From Malachius bipustulatus (lineage: Eukaryota > Arthropoda > Insecta > Coleoptera > Melyridae), in assembly GCA_910589415.1 (NCBI GenBank), contig OU342637.1:25395162-25459161 (forward strand): 64,000 nt of DNA. Reading direction: 5' to 3'. The translations under genes were made by a program, and so were the position numbers. Numbering within the stretch: the first letter of the stretch is position 1; every line of letters begins with the position of its first letter. This document shows, piece by piece, positions 10,816-23,069 of the stretch. Below the pieces are notes generated by a model that was not told the DNA's origin, made no database searches, and worked only from the letters and a program-made list of their open reading frames with translations.

Positions 10816-13800
10816 GTATCACTTTTTCCCTTCTCCTAGTTCTCCCTTGTTTAAGTCCTTCAGTCTGGTACGACATTTTCCGGTTTCGACTTCGTCAAGT
10901 CCTAGAACGGCCTTTTATTTAGAATGGTTGACTGAGGGAATTGTGGGACCACCTCTAGGCAGTTGTCCATGGTTGAACACGCCAGCTGCAGTGCGGCGGT
11001 CTGTCACTGAGATTCAACGGGGAACCACCGACCAACTGGAAGGAGTCGCATCACAAGCTCCTCTAGAGGCTCTTCAAGTTTATATTTTTTAATACCACCA
11101 TTTATTTCCTAATCATTTGTGAATAATTTAAATGATTCGTTATAAGAAGATAATTTTGTTTTAATTATAAAATTCGGCTATGATTTTACTGTCCAAATGT
11201 TTCTATCTGTTTTATATCTCCAATATCGCGTATACATATAAAGATACCAGACGTGGCCATAGCCGGCCTGTATCGATTGTAGAAAATTTAGGGCTTCGTT
11301 TGTAACAAGCACGTGCCGCAATATTAAAAATGAATTTAGCCCGTCGAGAGCAAGGAACGAAACAAATAGAGCCGAGTATTCCCACAGGAGAAAGCAAAAA
11401 GAAAAACTTGACGCCATTTTCATTCTTATCTTCACGTTATATGAATCAGAGCATTCAGGCGTAATTTCATTACAATAATAATTGTGAGTTCATCTTCTTT
11501 TATAAAATCGTATTTTTTTATCCACTCTACTATGCATCAGGTAATGATATCATCTCTAAAACATGAAAGGCTAGTTTTAGACTAAAAAAAATTCAATTTG
11601 AGTCATAAGTCGTCAACATTGGCAATGTAACGATCATTCAAACAGGTGTTGTAAGGTCCGAATACCGTCATAATCAGTGTTATATGCTGAACGCATCCAA
11701 TAATCAATTTTTTTTCTTCAACTCGCTTCAAGTGCTATCAGTCTGTTTGTCCACAAATTTTGCAATTGATTTGTAGGGGTTGTAGGGTTTCGGTTTGTTC
11801 AACTATTCTGCAATATTCGTATGGAACTTTGGATACTTGTTTAATATTGAATCCGGGTGGTCCTGGAACGGTCTAAAAGTGTCTATAAAATTTATTATTC
11901 CATCATTAGGTCTTAATAGTCTCTAAATTTACTCTAATGCCGGTTGCGCATAGCACGGCGGTACTACTATCTTTCGGCTCCATTCGCTTTTCTTTTCGGG
12001 TGTCCGTCTGGGACAAGGCTTTAATAATTAAAGAAGTGCAGTAGTAGGATGGTTGGTTAAATTCTTAATAAAACTCACGATCAGACCAAGACCACCCGTT
12101 CAATTGCCATTAATTTTAATAATAATGTATAGCAGGTAGCCAAGTTCTTTATTCACTTAGCCGAGATAAGTGCAATTATTTTTGAATTATTATTTGATTG
12201 TTATATTATCCATAGTGGAACCTCGAGCGCATTGGAGGTTTTAGTAATTTGGGATTTTGAACGTTCTAATTTCACTTACAAATTCTCTTTTAAGAATCAG
12301 ATCGAATCTAGGAGCTGGGGACAAAAATAAAGTCGCTGGATAAGGTGTGAAGCGAGCATTGGATTCGTAAATCTTTAGGAGCTGATCTAGACTAGCGTAG
12401 TGTAGGCGTCGTTGCCTAGTCATCAGAAAAATTCATCTCTGGAAATAATTGTCTAGTTGCTTCCAAGAAACCATTGAAAGGAGTATTTATTGATAGTTTT
12501 CAATAAAATTAAAGTTACCCTAATTTGCGATCCAATTATATTATTATTTCTTCCGTTTTTGTCATTATTTCAATATGCAATTATTATCACAACGCGTTAA
12601 TTGGCGTTAATTGAGTGGATAACTAATTAGACATCGCATCGATTCGAACGCACGTGTTCCTTATTATTACACAAGTTACTTCCACACGAAAAACAGAACG
12701 TTTACAGTAACGATTTCCATTCTATTAACCCTCACGATTTTCCCTAACGGTAAGTTATACGCTTTTCCGACACCGTTGCATAATTTCTTGCCCGAATTAG
12801 AAAATATTGCGTATAATACGAGGCAATAATGTGAGTGGTAAGTCACCGATGGCAGCATTGGGGTGATTAATGACATCGTGTCATGGGTGTCGTGTTGTGG
12901 CAGCACTGCTCCCCATTTCAGCCGGCGTCGCGGTGCTTTCTTATCGAGTTTTCCTTCTTTTCTACATGTGAAAATCCTGTCGCCCTCAAAACACTCTTCA
13001 ACTTTATAGAAACCGAGGAGATAGTATCTCAGTTTGAGGAAATTGAAATTATAAATAAGTGTCACCAACCATGGGCGGAACGACGAGATCGGGAAATTTT
13101 CGGGAAATCGATTTAATGTTCGATAAAAGTCCACGTGCAATTTCCGCTCCAGTCTAGGACATCTGTTTTTCTTTTTGCATTTATCTTATTATTCTTTCGG
13201 TTATAAGAAGTAAAGTCACCTACCTATATATAAAGGTGACCAACACGTCAAACGATTATTGCAAAACTCGTCGACGTTCTGCAGGCTCTGTTTTTGAATC
13301 GAGCTGCAGAGGAAAATCACTTTAGTGCCAATCTAATCGCCTGCACAATCGATTGAACTAATTACGGTCTGGTCGAATGTCTCACGCTAAACCTAAACAG
13401 AGCAATTATAACCCCTCAGCTAGTTCGATTAAGCCAACAAAACTGCAATCAGTCCCGCGCTACCTGATCAAACTAGACTAGGATTCGATTAGTCCCAGAT
13501 TAATGAATAGTTATTGTTTCTAGAGAAAACGATCGGGGAAGGATTAATAGTGAACTCCTCATCTAAGGAATTTGATTCAAGTACAATACAACCCTCGTGT
13601 ATAATGGGAAATAAATTCCACCCCTATACTGCAACCAAGCCCGCCAGGAATTAGCCCAGATTTCCAATAACTTCAATCGGAAAACATGAACTGAAACAGT
13701 TGCTGTTGAGCAAACTGTAAACCATCTAATAAGACTTAAACTACCTAGTTAAGTTAATCACAATGATAGAGTGGCTGAGTTAATTAAACGTCTTCATCGA

Positions 13801-14340
13801 TGCAACGCTGCACCGGTGGGAGGGATTATCGCCTGAATTTAGACAGACACCTTGCAGACACCGCAAAACGTATCAGGTAAGAGATACGAGAGGCTGGAAG
13901 ATGAACCTCGCAAAAACTGATTAATCTAGGGAAAGCTGCCAAGGCTGCTGTTACCGGAATTACCACCACCACTCTAATAGAATATAGTGATGGTGATGTT
14001 AAGTGAATTCCTTAATCTATTCACTGCTACTTTGGATTCATTATCTCTTACTAATTTTACTTAATCTATTTCAATCAAGAAATTATTCCTCCTGGAATAA
14101 ACTGTTATTAAATAGCCTCCGCCTAAAGTACCGATAACAAAAAATCGTTTTGAAGAAATCGACATTAAGAAAAACCTTCACCCAAAAAATTACTTTTCTC
14201 CTGCCCATCCCGAAGAAGAGAGCAGATACAGAGGAACGGTTTATTCTGCACTTCTCATAATTTAGACAGCTTAAGCAGGGATTTTGTTTAAAATCGAACG
14301 GCAATTTGGGTGATTTGCCAAATTCTGGTACTGGTCCGAG
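10816..14340. other. AT-rich DNA without a recognised gene
   Basis: Holds the long open frame at 12676-13140 (minus) described separately and an open stretch ending at a CAG/GTAAGA donor-like site at 13878. Nothing else was recognised. Confidence 0.4.
12676..13140 (-). CDS. Unrecognised open frame, probably spurious (154 codons)
   Basis: The second-longest ATG-initiated frame in the window. I recognise no domain. The deduced protein has scattered aromatic and basic residues, no clear signal peptide, no repeated motif and no cysteine/histidine pattern. It has no polyadenylation signal or neighbouring exon that I could tie to it. Its middle (about 12880-13000 on the genome) is slightly GC-richer than the ends. 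In about 64 kb searched in six frames, one or two open frames of this size are expected by chance. It is kept only because of its length. Confidence 0.12.
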   Translation of the reverse strand: MHVDFYRTLNRFPENFPISSFRPWLVTLIYNFNFLKLRYYLLGFYKVEECFEGDRIFTCRKEGKLDKKAPRRRLKWGAVLPQHDTHDTMSLITPMLPSVTYHSHYCLVLYAIFSNSGKKLCNGVGKAYNLPLGKIVRVNRMEIVTVNVLFFVWK

Positions 14341-14904
14341 TGAGCAAGTTATCCAGTTAGTGGGGTAGATCTAGCGTGAAAAACGTCCAAAAACGACAAT
14401 CGTTTTTTTGAATTCTTTTTTGTTTCGGTCAACTTAGTGGACAACTCTTGTTATGTAGCCGATTTGACGCAAGTCTTGAAGGCGGGTAGGGGGAAGAAAA
14501 CCAGGTATGAAAACAGGGGGAAACGGTTTTTTGCTTCTAGTCGTCAGACAAAAAAAAATTTCACGAAAAAAAACGAGATCTCGCGAGAGCGCACAACTTG
14601 TTTTGGGGTGATCGCTATCTCTCCATTACTCACCGAGATATCGCCGTTTTGGTTCTTGTTTTTTTTTGCCTAAATGAGAGTCACCGGGAGTAACGAACGA
14701 AGTTTGAAGGCATAACTCAGGTGGAGGTAATGAGTTTACAGGGGCGATAAATTCACTCCTGTAAAGTCATGTTTCTCAAGAGTTTCGGCCAATTTTTGTG
14801 CGGATCGGTGTATTAGGGGCAAATGGGGAGGGGAAACCCAAAACACTAGGGATCGGATAGCACTCCCACAGTTTTTGCCCAAGATCGGAAAACGTTTTAC
14901 ATAT

Positions 14905-15045
14905 CCCTATCTTAACTTTTTATGTGTAACTTTACATTATACTTGAAATTTTTATACAGGGTGATTAAAATCTAATAATTTCCATCGCCCTGTATTAAAA
15001 TTTTAACCACATAGTACGATGAAAAGTTAAGATAAGGACAAGTAA
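14905..15045. repeat. Central palindrome of the foldback element
   Basis: TCCCTATCTTAACTTTTTAT on the left mirrors ATGAAAAGTTAAGATAAGGA on the right, and TACAGGGTGAT mirrors ATCGCCCTGTA around 14957-15003. This is an imperfect palindrome with arms of about 65 bp in the spacer. The CAGGG ends resemble those of TA-targeting (Tc1/mariner-like) MITEs. Confidence 0.6.
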
Positions 15046-15434
15046 GCCGTTTTAAAATATTTTGAGCCGTTTCCGATGTACAATTTATTAAAGATTTTTT
15101 CACCCTCTCCCTTCATGATAAAAAATAATTTAAAAAAAATAATGTTTTGGTCGCCATTTGTTTATTTTTGAAAATTTTTATTATTATTTATCAACGATAC
15201 GTGGCCAATTCAAAATAATTAAGTTTTTTGCTGCGCGATATTGGGCAAGTAAGGGGAGTTATGTCCGATTCAGTGTGTCCTAGGTTTCTCCCCCCCCCCC
15301 TTCGCCCCTAATAAACCTATTTTCACAAAAATTGGCTGAAACCCTTGAGAAACATTACTTTACACGAGTGGATTTTTGTTGCCCCTGTAAACTCATTGCC
15401 TTCGCTTGAATTAAGCTTCCAAATAGAGATGTTC

Positions 15435-16465
15435 GATTCAGAATCGATTCTCGAAAGAATCGATTTTTCAAACCTAAAAAAACAATTTTTTCCCGATTTT
15501 TTTCTAAAGAATCGATCTTTTTCTACTGTGAATCGAATCGAAAATACGACAAGACAAATTAAACGTGAACAATGACAATAATGACACATGACATCCTGTA
15601 TATTGTCAGTGCGTAGTAATGTCAAAATTGTAAAGTCAGTGTCGTGTTAATGTACATGAAGTGTCTGCACGTCTCACAATCACCTCACATATTCTATGAC
15701 ATGACATTTGAAATTTGACGATCCCCAATTCTTTCTCTGGCTGCCATAGAGATAGAATAGAGAGGAGCCGCTATGATCACCTAATAGTACATTAAAAAAC
15801 GGCATCAGTGGGTGGAGCTTATAGGAGTAACAATATGGCGACTCGACAGGGCCAGACTTAATTTTTATTTGCAAAATTTTCATAAATAAAAATGTTTCTC
15901 ACATTTCATACATATTTTTAACACGTCTTCAGATGGATATTGCAGACCTTTTGTGTTTTTCAAGTCAATAAAAGAATATAAAATATCCGGCAAATAATCA
16001 TGGTCATTTTCAATTTTAGATTTTTAGTGTACTATGCAAGTAGGTACGGTCCTGTATATTGTTGATACTTACCTATGGAATGTTAATCCGGACGTTTTTT
16101 TTTATCAGTGCAGTCTCTACTACAGCAGGTACGAACTGCACAAGAAACCATCTTTGGCTTTTCAATTTAACACCAAAGATCTTAAAGACAGTCCTTAAAT
16201 CAAATGAAATTCAATAAAAAGCGTTCACTTATGTCATAACATAAGTTTGACATAAAAGTGGTATCAATATGGCGGACCTGGTCCCATTTGTGTCACGTCA
16301 TGTCGTCTCCTCTCTATTCTATCTCTATGCTGGCTGCGGATGTACGATTCGAAATCCGACATTTTCAAATCGATTTTAAAGAATCGATTCTCTTTGGCGG
16401 AGATTTTTAAGATCGATATTTTTACGACGGTTCAGGATCTATTCAAGAATCGATTTTTTTCCGAT
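15435..16465. mobile_element. Second-level insertion rich in AATCGATT motifs
   Basis: It interrupts the right arm of the outer element. ATGTTC is present at both edges (15429-15434 and 16466-16471), and removing the insert restores the match to the intact left arm, so ATGTTC looks like the target duplication (AGATGTTC/ATATGTTC if 8 bp with one change). Both ends carry AATCGATTCT(C/T)GA within about 20 bp as an imperfect inverted repeat. Several more AATCGATT or ATCGAT words lie in 15440-15540 and 16360-16460. No protein is encoded. It is itself split by the MITE at 15745-16329, which leaves about 445 bp of its own sequence. Confidence 0.7.
15745..16329. mobile_element. hAT-like MITE with 23-bp perfect ends and 8-bp TSD (innermost insertion)
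   Basis: The element starts CATAGAGATAGAATAG (23 bp of terminal repeat in all, 15745-15767) and ends with its exact reverse complement (16307-16329). The 8-bp CTGGCTGC is present directly on both sides (15737-15744 and 16330-16337). Perfect ends plus an exact 8-bp direct repeat are what a hAT-type insertion leaves, although P elements also make 8-bp duplications. It is 585 bp long with no transposase frame, so it is non-autonomous. Identical ends next to a decayed host copy mean it is the youngest of the three layers. Confidence 0.85.
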
Positions 16466-16849
16466 ATGTTCTGTTACTGCCGGTGACCCCCGTTTTGGAA
16501 AAAAACAAAATGGCGATATCTCGATGAGTAATAGACGGATCGCGATTGTGCCACACCAAGTTGTGCGCTCTCGCGAGATCTCGGTTTTTTACCCGAAATT
16601 TTTTTTCCGAAGCCACAGCTAATCTAGGGACAGGAAACCGTTACCCCCTGTTTCTATACCTGGTTTTCTCCCTCTCCCCACCTCCGAGACTTGCGCCAAA
16701 TCGGCTACATAACAAGAGAAGTCCATTAAGTTGACCGAAAAAAAACCGAGTGTCTTTTTTTCACGCTAGAACTACCCCACTAACTATGCTCATATACAGC
16801 ATGGCATATCCGATTTCCAGATCAGAGTTACTTCGTTGCTATAGGGTTT

Positions 16850-17715
16850 CCAGAGTTAATTGACAGTTCCAGAATAACTTGGATTTGCATTGGCTTGAGC
16901 TAAGGGCTCTTGCATCTTTTCCTGCGTATGCTCACAAAGCTCTATGACTTAAAAATTGACCTGGAAAGTTGTTGCGTGAAGGCCCAGGCTCGAGAAGACA
17001 TGTCTTGGATCCATCGTTGAACCATCTAAAATCTGCTGTAAGGAGTTCATTTCTGTTGTCTTCCTACACGTCTCTTCCCGGGAGAAGGACCTTATAAACA
17101 GAGCGGTTCATAATCGTCTTAGGCATTATATGCGAGGGCATTCCCAGTAGACTATTACTTTCTATATCATCAAGTAATCGGTTTGCTCCAAGCTATAGGA
17201 TTCTGGTTCTTCTTGGATTATTCTTGGAATCTGCAGCATTCTATATGTAGTCTATCTGTCCTCTCTCTCTCCAAATAAATATGGAGAGGTGGTAAGTCCA
17301 GTAGGATTTCCATAGCCGCCGACGCTGTGATGTTAATAGCACCAGCACCACATCACTAATGACACAAGACAAACTTGTCTCTGTAGGCTAGAGCTTTGCT
17401 TCGGCCATGGCCTGCTGGCCTTTTGACCACCATATCAAATAGTAGGTCTGACGGCGATTGTCATGACATAAATCCATAAATATTTGTTTGGGTCCAATTC
17501 CCCAGGTTTTGCCACATATTCTTTTACAAGTCCACGAGAAGGGTTTGGCTCTGTGGATTCCTTTTTCTAGATGGGAGTTCCAAGTAAGCTTTTCATCCAG
17601 GATGACTCCCAGGTGTTAAACCTCCTCTGCAAATAGAATAGTTACTTCCAGAAGAGTTAGTGACGTTAAATCGTTCAACCTTCTCTTTCAGGAAAATAGT
17701 ACTATAACAGTTTCG
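16850..17715 (-). pseudogene. Decayed non-LTR retrotransposon: RT C-terminal part and RNase H
   Basis: Reading the minus strand from 17715 down, broken frames give the post-catalytic RT region of a Jockey/I-type element. In order these are TVIVLFS (KTE-like region), HLGVILDEKLTWNSHLEK (the KYLGV-LD-L-W--H motif, about 17565-17620), CKRICGKTWGIGPKQ (GktWGl-P), then Y-IWW and LDLPPL-like pieces. Next comes an FNDGSKT block (about 17007-17021), matching the tDGSk start of an RNase H domain. Stops and frameshifts are frequent and the catalytic YADD box is absent, so it is a dead fragment truncated at both ends. The presence of RNase H favours I/LOA-like elements over R1. It follows closely after the nested foldback element. 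Confidence 0.8.
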
Positions 17716-19160
17716 CGAGGTTCACAATTTTTTAAATCTTTATAAAAATGCTAATCTTCAACTTTGAACATTCATATCTCGAGAACGCATAGTCGCAGGA
17801 TAAAAAGGCTTTCGGTTTCGAAATTGTCATTGTCCTTACGCCCTTTGGCACATTGTCAAAGTTGTGCCCAAGAATTAATTTTCCGTCAAAATTCGCTTTT
17901 TTGGACCAACTTTCAATTTTTTGTCATAAACAATATTTTCGTGGCAGGGGGTCGTTTGTTATTATCATTCAATGTTAGTACATGAAAAAGTATCGCAAGA
18001 AATTAACACTGCAAAAGATACAAAAGATGCGAGTGTCTTTAGAGCAAGAATTTTTCATTATCATGAGAAACGCCACCTCATCCCATCACAAGACCATTAT
18101 TCGCGATTTCGCATCTCCACCTCATGCACTTTCGCGTTCCATCAACGTCTCATTTAGACGCTGCATGCGCTTTGTATCTATCATTATTATTAACTTGGAA
18201 AATGTACCAGTATTGAGTAATATTTTACTTAATAAAACAAGTTCGTTTTACTCGAGCTTTTATTAAAGCTGCCTACCAAAATACTTGCTTCGCTGAGTAT
18301 TGCTATATAGAGAACTATGTGGGCATTACAGCAACCGCCACGCCTGATGGTTATTATTTTAGTATTCATAATTTATTAAACGAAAATATGTTTTTTCGCA
18401 TAAATTCTTGCACGGTCTCGTTCTCTGTCCGACTCGCATAATAAGGGCTAGAATTTCAAAGATTTTAAAAAGAACTAGACATAAATTCCGACTCCCATTT
18501 CAGTCGAGCTCGGTTCATAACTTTTCAGGCCATTCAGCATGTCTGCAATGACCAGAATGTAGTACGGGGTGTTATAATTTTAAATAACCCTGCACCGATT
18601 CAAGACCTAGAATTCGCTTTTGGAGCATTTGATTTCAGATCACGTCCGTGTAGGTTCTTTCCGTGTGTTAGATAAAATAGGCACGTATAAATTCAAAGTC
18701 GCTACATTTCTACTCGCTTTTCCGTAGTAGGTATTCGAATGCAAATAATAAATCGAAGTGGGATTTCGCAGGTCTCTGGGCATGGGAACTGTCTGTGAGG
18801 AGGTCGATTTTCAAGTGAGAAGAGTGATATATCTTAAGCAGAGGATTGTTCACTACTTGAGATAAACAGTGGCGCACTTGCTGAAAAGTCTCACATTTGA
18901 TTAAGGAAAACTTTTCTCCACTGCCGCCTCTAAGATACGAGCTCATAAAAAGGCACAAGAGAAATGGAACGAAGAAGTTTTGGAAACAACTGACAATATT
19001 GAAGTTTTGATTTTATAGTTGATCAATTGTAAGGTTTGTAGCCCCTAAAAGTCCCTAAACGATCATTTATTGATAATAATTATCAATCGCTGAAAACTCC
19101 CAGACCTCCGGTTTATGGGGTTGATGACAATTAACTTCCAATGGTCTGGTCAATGGATTG

Positions 19161-19215
19161 TTCCTACCGGCTCATCTCGCCGCGTAGGAATGGGGAGGGG
19201 GCAAGGTCCGCTCCC
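19161..19215 (+). repeat. Hairpin-forming two-copy repeat, copy 1
   Basis: TTCCTACCGGCTCATCTCGC with a following TAGGAA that can pair with TTCCTA, then a G-rich GGGGGCA tail. Copy 2 at 21996-22045 shares the order of these blocks with substitutions. Confidence 0.45.
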
Positions 19216-19539
19216 ATCATAGCTTCATCTGTTTTTTCCTGCCAGCCCGTTGTTTGTTTTTAATGATGGTGTCCTCGAATAGGTCGAACGACAACTAACC
19301 GCTACGTCTTCAAGGATGCCACTGTCTTTTAATTGTTTTATTACTTAACCGAGTTCCAAAGGACCGAAAAAACACGAAAAAGTAGATTTTTCATTAAATA
19401 ATAATAATCATTATTACATTAATCACCTAAATTGACTATTCCCTCCGCCACTGTTTCCATTCGACCCCATCAGCGGTAAGATTAAACTGACCCGGGGCTT
19501 AGCAGCAATCATCATGTATCACGGTAATGTCTGTGTGCG

Positions 19540-19690
19540 ATCTGCGCCACCCTTTGCCAGGGGGGTAACAGTTCCCCGGAGGCACGCAGTCATCTTCCGC
19601 CCCCGTTCACGACGACAAGACTCCTGGACTCACTTTCCCGGCCGTGGCCGCCCCGCTACTGCACGGCGAGCCTTAAACCCTAATAAGGGC
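19540..19690. other. GC-rich island
   Basis: About 150 bp far GC-richer than its surroundings, with many CG pairs. An 81-codon arginine-rich open frame crosses it on the plus strand (19514-19759), but no domain is recognisable. It could be an exon, a conserved regulatory block or chance. Confidence 0.3.
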
Positions 19691-21995
19691 GTCATCGACA
19701 GAGAAAGGGTGGATATATGCATCCGGCTGCATCTTTATAAGGGTCTTTATAAGATTTAGGGGTTGGACATGGTTGGCTAACAAGATATCGTTACGGGGGG
19801 ATTAGGTGTGGTCTCGTTTGGGTAAGGGTTTTGGATGATTTGAACGTTTTATAGGTTGCTGAGTTATCAATTTTTTTATTTGATAAAATGGGGATAATAA
19901 AGGGGGAACGGGAAATTGTGATGAGAGTTGGCGATGGAACAGTGAAAGACTTTTTCTGTTCTTATGGAAGTCGGCGTAAAATATACAGTGTGTATATCTT
20001 TTATGTACATATTATATTATGTTTAACGTAAAAAATAATTAACTGAGCCGTTTGTTGAAAGACAAAGAAGAAGAATAACGGGCTTGGTCCGATCGAGTGC
20101 TATGGCAGACATGAAAACACAGCCATCCAGAAAAATTCAGAAGCCACGGACAGTTGTTTCGGTCTCCTGCTGACGTCGCCAGTGTGACAAATCGGAAAAC
20201 CAGCGACTTCACAGAGAGCTACTACATTCACCCGGATCCAAGTGACTCAGAGAACGTAGCGACATTTAACGATAGTTCGCGGAACTACCGGCACCATGAT
20301 ATGAGGTTTCGAATCTCGTCTGAGCGTGCTAGCAATACAAAGAAGAAGAACTCAACTTCAATTTTTTTAATAAAATCCAGATTTGTTCTGTATACCTGCA
20401 AAGCTTGATACGAATCGATGATTAAAATTGTTTCAGCAGGCCGTATGGAGAGATCTCGAATTCCCAATTATCGCTGTTAGTTTACAAGCTGAATGAAAAC
20501 GTGGCAGTTGAATTCAATCGAAAGGTGCGAGTGGATCGGACGGCAAGGGCGGCCGGGGCGGCTGCAATTGCTTAACAAGTTTGTATATGGGTTTGTTTGA
20601 GCTGTTATCGATTTGACGATTAACACGGGATACCGCAATTCGACGACGATTCCGGTCTGCAACGAATTGCAAAATTACGAAACTGGTACTGTATGTGCGG
20701 CGTGTACATTTTAATTTTCCCCCCGTCGTGGCTAGATTGGATTTTGTTTATTTATCCTCGTGAATGGTTCGGGTTTGGTCGATACGTGTGTTTAGCGCAA
20801 GAACTTTATTATTACTTCTAAATTGATGTGTCAGAACCTGATATCGACAGAAACGGTTTATTGCGGGATGTAGTGCTTCAATAGCCATACGATGTATAAG
20901 AAAAAAATCAAAAAGTAGAGAGAAACATTGTAACTCCATCCAACGAAATTTGAACCAGTTGAGTCAGGTGAGATTGATTTTGGATCAAATAATAAAACAG
21001 AGAAATCAGATAATAGCAAAATCGATCAGGTCAGCACTCCAACCGAGGGGGTCATAATCCGAGTGCCAATTCAACATAGCGGAAAGGTATGGCACCTTTC
21101 AAATTGTGTTAAGGAAGTTCTGCTTGAATTTATGTGAATCATCTGAATTTTGAATTCCAGAGACTGGAAAAAAAGGTAGAAGCGAACAATTTGATTCCCT
21201 CGATATATGAATAGGAAACAGAAACTCTGGAGGCGAGACTTTAGTGATTTTTTTGCTCTTCTACCCCGACGAGTCTAGTAAGATATTTGACAACATTGCT
21301 AGTGCTAGGGTTTCAAAGACTCCACCATCAGCGGTGATGACTCCGTTGGGACGGTGTTATTTAGCTCGTGCCGTGGAAACCCCTGCAGCTGGCTTATAAT
21401 CGCTGAAAAACTTCCTCTGGACCGTGAATTTCACTACGCTTGCACTGCTTTATTTTTCAGTTTCAGTTGTTGCTCCTTTTTGCTAAAAGTTTAATTATTG
21501 TAACAGTAGAGGTAATGATTTGTTGAATGCGCTTCTTCCATTCGCTTTTGTATTAGGTTCGGGGAAAATAGTGGAGAGTTTGTCTCGCGAATTTCAGCGA
21601 TTCCATTTATTCAGGAAACGGCATGAAAGTTTTATAAATATAATTTCAAGTGAAGTCCGATTTTCTACAGATTCATGCAAATTGACACAAACGAGATTCT
21701 TGCTTTTGAATTTAATGTATCTGCAGCCAAGATTTCGGGAATTGGAATTTCGTATTATATTAGAGCTGAAAGAGGGATTTAAATTAAGTTGCTAAATCTG
21801 TATAGCTTTCATTTTCTCGGGATAATGCTTTAAAGATATTTATTATAGAGGGCTGGAAAATTTAAATGAGCGCATTTGACGTAACGCCCTTCAATTAGCA
21901 TATTTGAACCGTGATGACTGACGATTGTTTTTACCAATCTAAAGACGGTCACTTACATTTCAAAAAATTCAACACATCCGCCATAGCAAGAACTT

Positions 21996-22045
21996 TTCCT
22001 ACCAGCTCAGCTCGCCTGATAGGAAAGAGGGGGCAGGGGCTTCGA
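21996..22045 (+). repeat. Hairpin-forming two-copy repeat, copy 2
   Basis: TTCCTACCAGCTCAGCTCGC then TAGGAA and a GGGGGCA tail, the same architecture as 19161-19215. Confidence 0.45.
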
Positions 22046-23069
22046 TCAGCAATCGGAGTAGGAAATCGAGTCGAGAATAGATGTGAAAAATAATTAGAAA
22101 CTGCTACCAGAAATGTTGAATAAATTTACTCTGGTGAAAATTATTAAAAATATTAAAGAATTTTCTCAAAAGAAAGCTGACACGTTTTTCAAGCAAAGTT
22201 AACGCATGTGCTTGACACACCTGGATAGGTACATTGAAATATAATACAAACATACGTGCTGTCTGCTTTCATCTGCAAATCCGCGAGATCTTTTTATCTA
22301 TGACAGGGATTTAAATTTTTTATACAAACTGAAATTGAAAGCATTTCAGCTGAAGTGAAAAGGTGACTTATAAAAAAAAAAAAAAAAAATGAGATCTGAG
22401 AGATCGAAGTGAAGCGAGGATTCATTTGTACTGCTTGGAAAAAAGAAATTTGGCTATTTAATATGATTTTTAAATAGGGACAAATCATGATGGCAAAGTC
22501 TGAAATGTTTTGCTCGGTCTTGGGTTCAGTAAAAAAAATTTATATAAAGAAAAAGAGAGAAAAATAAGACTAAATTTTTTTTAAGGGAATGATTTTAATT
22601 GATTTGTTTTTTTTAAATTCTTTTAAAAGAATGATTTGGTTTCAACTTTTATAAACAAATTAATTTAGGCTCAAAATTAAGACAACTGCTATAGGAATCT
22701 CAACAACAAAGGAGACCACAACGACCTGAAAATGTTTCCTCCCATATTTTGAGTGTATGCCCTCCAAATCCATAAAGTCAAGGATAAAATTGCTGGTGTC
22801 ACGGCCATCGATAAGAAGAAAATATTGTCTTGTCGGTGATTTGGATTTAGGAAAAATGTGAGAAAAAAGACGCGATAACCTCAGACTAATCAGGGGCACG
22901 GAGGGTTGGACAGAGGACAGAGGAGAATGATGCCATGCAGTTTGCATCGATCTATCGATGTTACTAAGATACTCGTACTAATAAGGCTGTTCGTTTGAAG
23001 TCAATAACAATTTAAAGCAGCTAGTTATTCTGGGTTTACTATTTTTTTTTTTGGGCAAGTTGATTACTA

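Larger units (their letters stand above)
14341..16792. mobile_element. Long-inverted-repeat foldback element (outer member of a triple nest)
   Basis: The left arm, from TGAGCA at 14341 and AGTTAGTGGGGTAG at 14355 up to about 14890, pairs with the right side in two pieces: 16472-16792 and about 15235-15428. Shared landmarks on both arms include TTATGTAGCCGATTTG, GAGATCTCGCGAGAGCGCAC, AATGAGTTTACAGGGGC and GTTTCTCAAG. The break in the right arm is a 1.03-kb insertion (15435-16465). Without the insertion the element would be about 1.4 kb, with arms of about 540 bp and a central spacer of about 340 bp. It has no transposase frame, so it is non-autonomous. No target-site duplication is obvious. 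Confidence 0.8.
17716..23069. other. AT-rich DNA without a recognised gene
   Basis: No transposon or host protein was recognised. It contains a two-copy hairpin repeat (19161 and 21996) and a GC-rich patch at 19540-19690, both listed separately. Several short open frames were judged to be chance. Confidence 0.4.

Noticed and set aside
10586..11092. 168-codon plus-strand open frame, the longest in the window
   Set aside because: It runs through CT-rich CTGTCAG repeats that lower stop frequency. The product is S/L-rich with no domain and no supporting signals.
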